Assembly: GCA_030614945.1 (NCBI GenBank)
Contig: JAUXAH010000146.1
Span: 1-5,457 of the forward strand
Source: Phycisphaerae bacterium
GTDB lineage: Bacteria > Planctomycetota > Phycisphaerae > Sedimentisphaerales > SG8-4
Length of the DNA stretch: 5,457 bases
Direction: 5' to 3'
Made by a program: the position numbers and the translations under genes. The notes below the pieces were generated by a model. That model was given only the letters and a program-made list of their open reading frames with translations, was not told the DNA's origin and made no database searches. This document shows, in pieces, positions 5,287 to 5,457 of the stretch (position 1 is the first letter of the stretch; every line of letters begins with the position of its first letter).

Positions 5287-5457
5287 ATGGCAAGGGAAGA
5301 AAAGATAAACTACAAGAAGCCGGATTATGTCAGCTCAGAGCAGGAAGAGGACATATATTCTGACAGGATAACAAAGGAAGACAGGCCCATAATCAATATA
5401 GAGAAGGTCCTGGAGGAGCAGCCTGCTGAGATTCTCACCCAGATAAAAAGGGTGACC
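5287..5457 (+). CDS. Unrecognised charged protein, 3' end outside the window
   Basis: Fifty-seven codons are visible, starting MAREEKINYKKPDYVSSEQE and continuing open to the right edge. The segment is rich in Glu, Lys and Asp, with no signal peptide, Cys or hydrophobic helix, so a cytoplasmic location is likely for this part. Residues 37-57 (INIEKVLEEQPAEILTQIK) look helical and could start a folded or coiled-coil domain. The start is supported by a stop codon just upstream in frame, the AGGGTG site, and the BRE/TATA promoter about 75 bases before it. I do not recognise the family. There is no direct sign that it works with the pilin-like protein. Confidence 0.72.
   Translation, partial: MAREEKINYKKPDYVSSEQEEDIYSDRITKEDRPIINIEKVLEEQPAEILTQIKRVT

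Noticed and set aside
5256..5363. 35-codon frame starting at ATG 5256 downstream of the BRE/TATA promoter
   Set aside because: It has no Shine-Dalgarno and overlaps the better supported ATG 5287 gene. Its composition looks like a shadow frame.

Overview
The window most likely comes from an uncultivated archaeon, plausibly a DPANN-type lineage, although no marker gene here fixes the taxon. Three things point to archaea. The long protein starts with a prepilin-type leader (MKAISPI... followed by one hydrophobic helix). There are two good archaeal TATA boxes, one preceded by a BRE-like purine stretch. The long gene appears to be transcribed leaderless. In contrast, the left third looks bacterial in flavour: a XerC/XerD-like tyrosine recombinase, and an upstream protein whose C-terminal half resembles, from memory, hypothetical proteins common in candidate-phyla (CPR) bacteria. 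That part may have been acquired by transfer.

Layout, all on the + strand. (1) 10-705: an unrecognised soluble protein, possibly continuing off the left edge. (2) 733-1695: a Xer-like recombinase with a good Shine-Dalgarno, probably cotranscribed with gene 1. It has the nucleophilic Tyr but non-canonical residues at two catalytic positions and a short C-terminus. (3) 1696-1839: an intergenic region with a hairpin plus T-tract terminator, then a TATA box placed for a leaderless transcript. (4) 1840-5184: a 1114-residue pilin-like surface protein filled with LamG (concanavalin A-like) modules. (5) 5185-5286: a short gap with a BRE/TATA promoter and a ribosome binding site. (6) 5287 to the right edge: the first 57 codons of an unrecognised, highly charged protein.

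The most interesting object is the 1114-residue protein. It reads as nested insertions. A small archaeal pilin-like beta domain is split between the N-terminus (to about residue 70) and a Cys-rich C-terminus (from about residue 1045). Between them lie three tandem 30-residue repeats, two complete LamG domains, and a third LamG interrupted by about 340 residues holding two Ig-like domains and an AT-rich beta domain. Base composition changes sharply along this one reading frame: about 55% GC at the ends, 53% in the first LamG linker, about 36-40% in the LamG cores and about 29% at the lowest. This suggests module-by-module assembly from different sources. The predicted role is a secreted, probably N-glycosylated adhesin or a decorated pilus subunit. 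The recombinase is next door, but nothing in the sequence shows that it acts on this gene.
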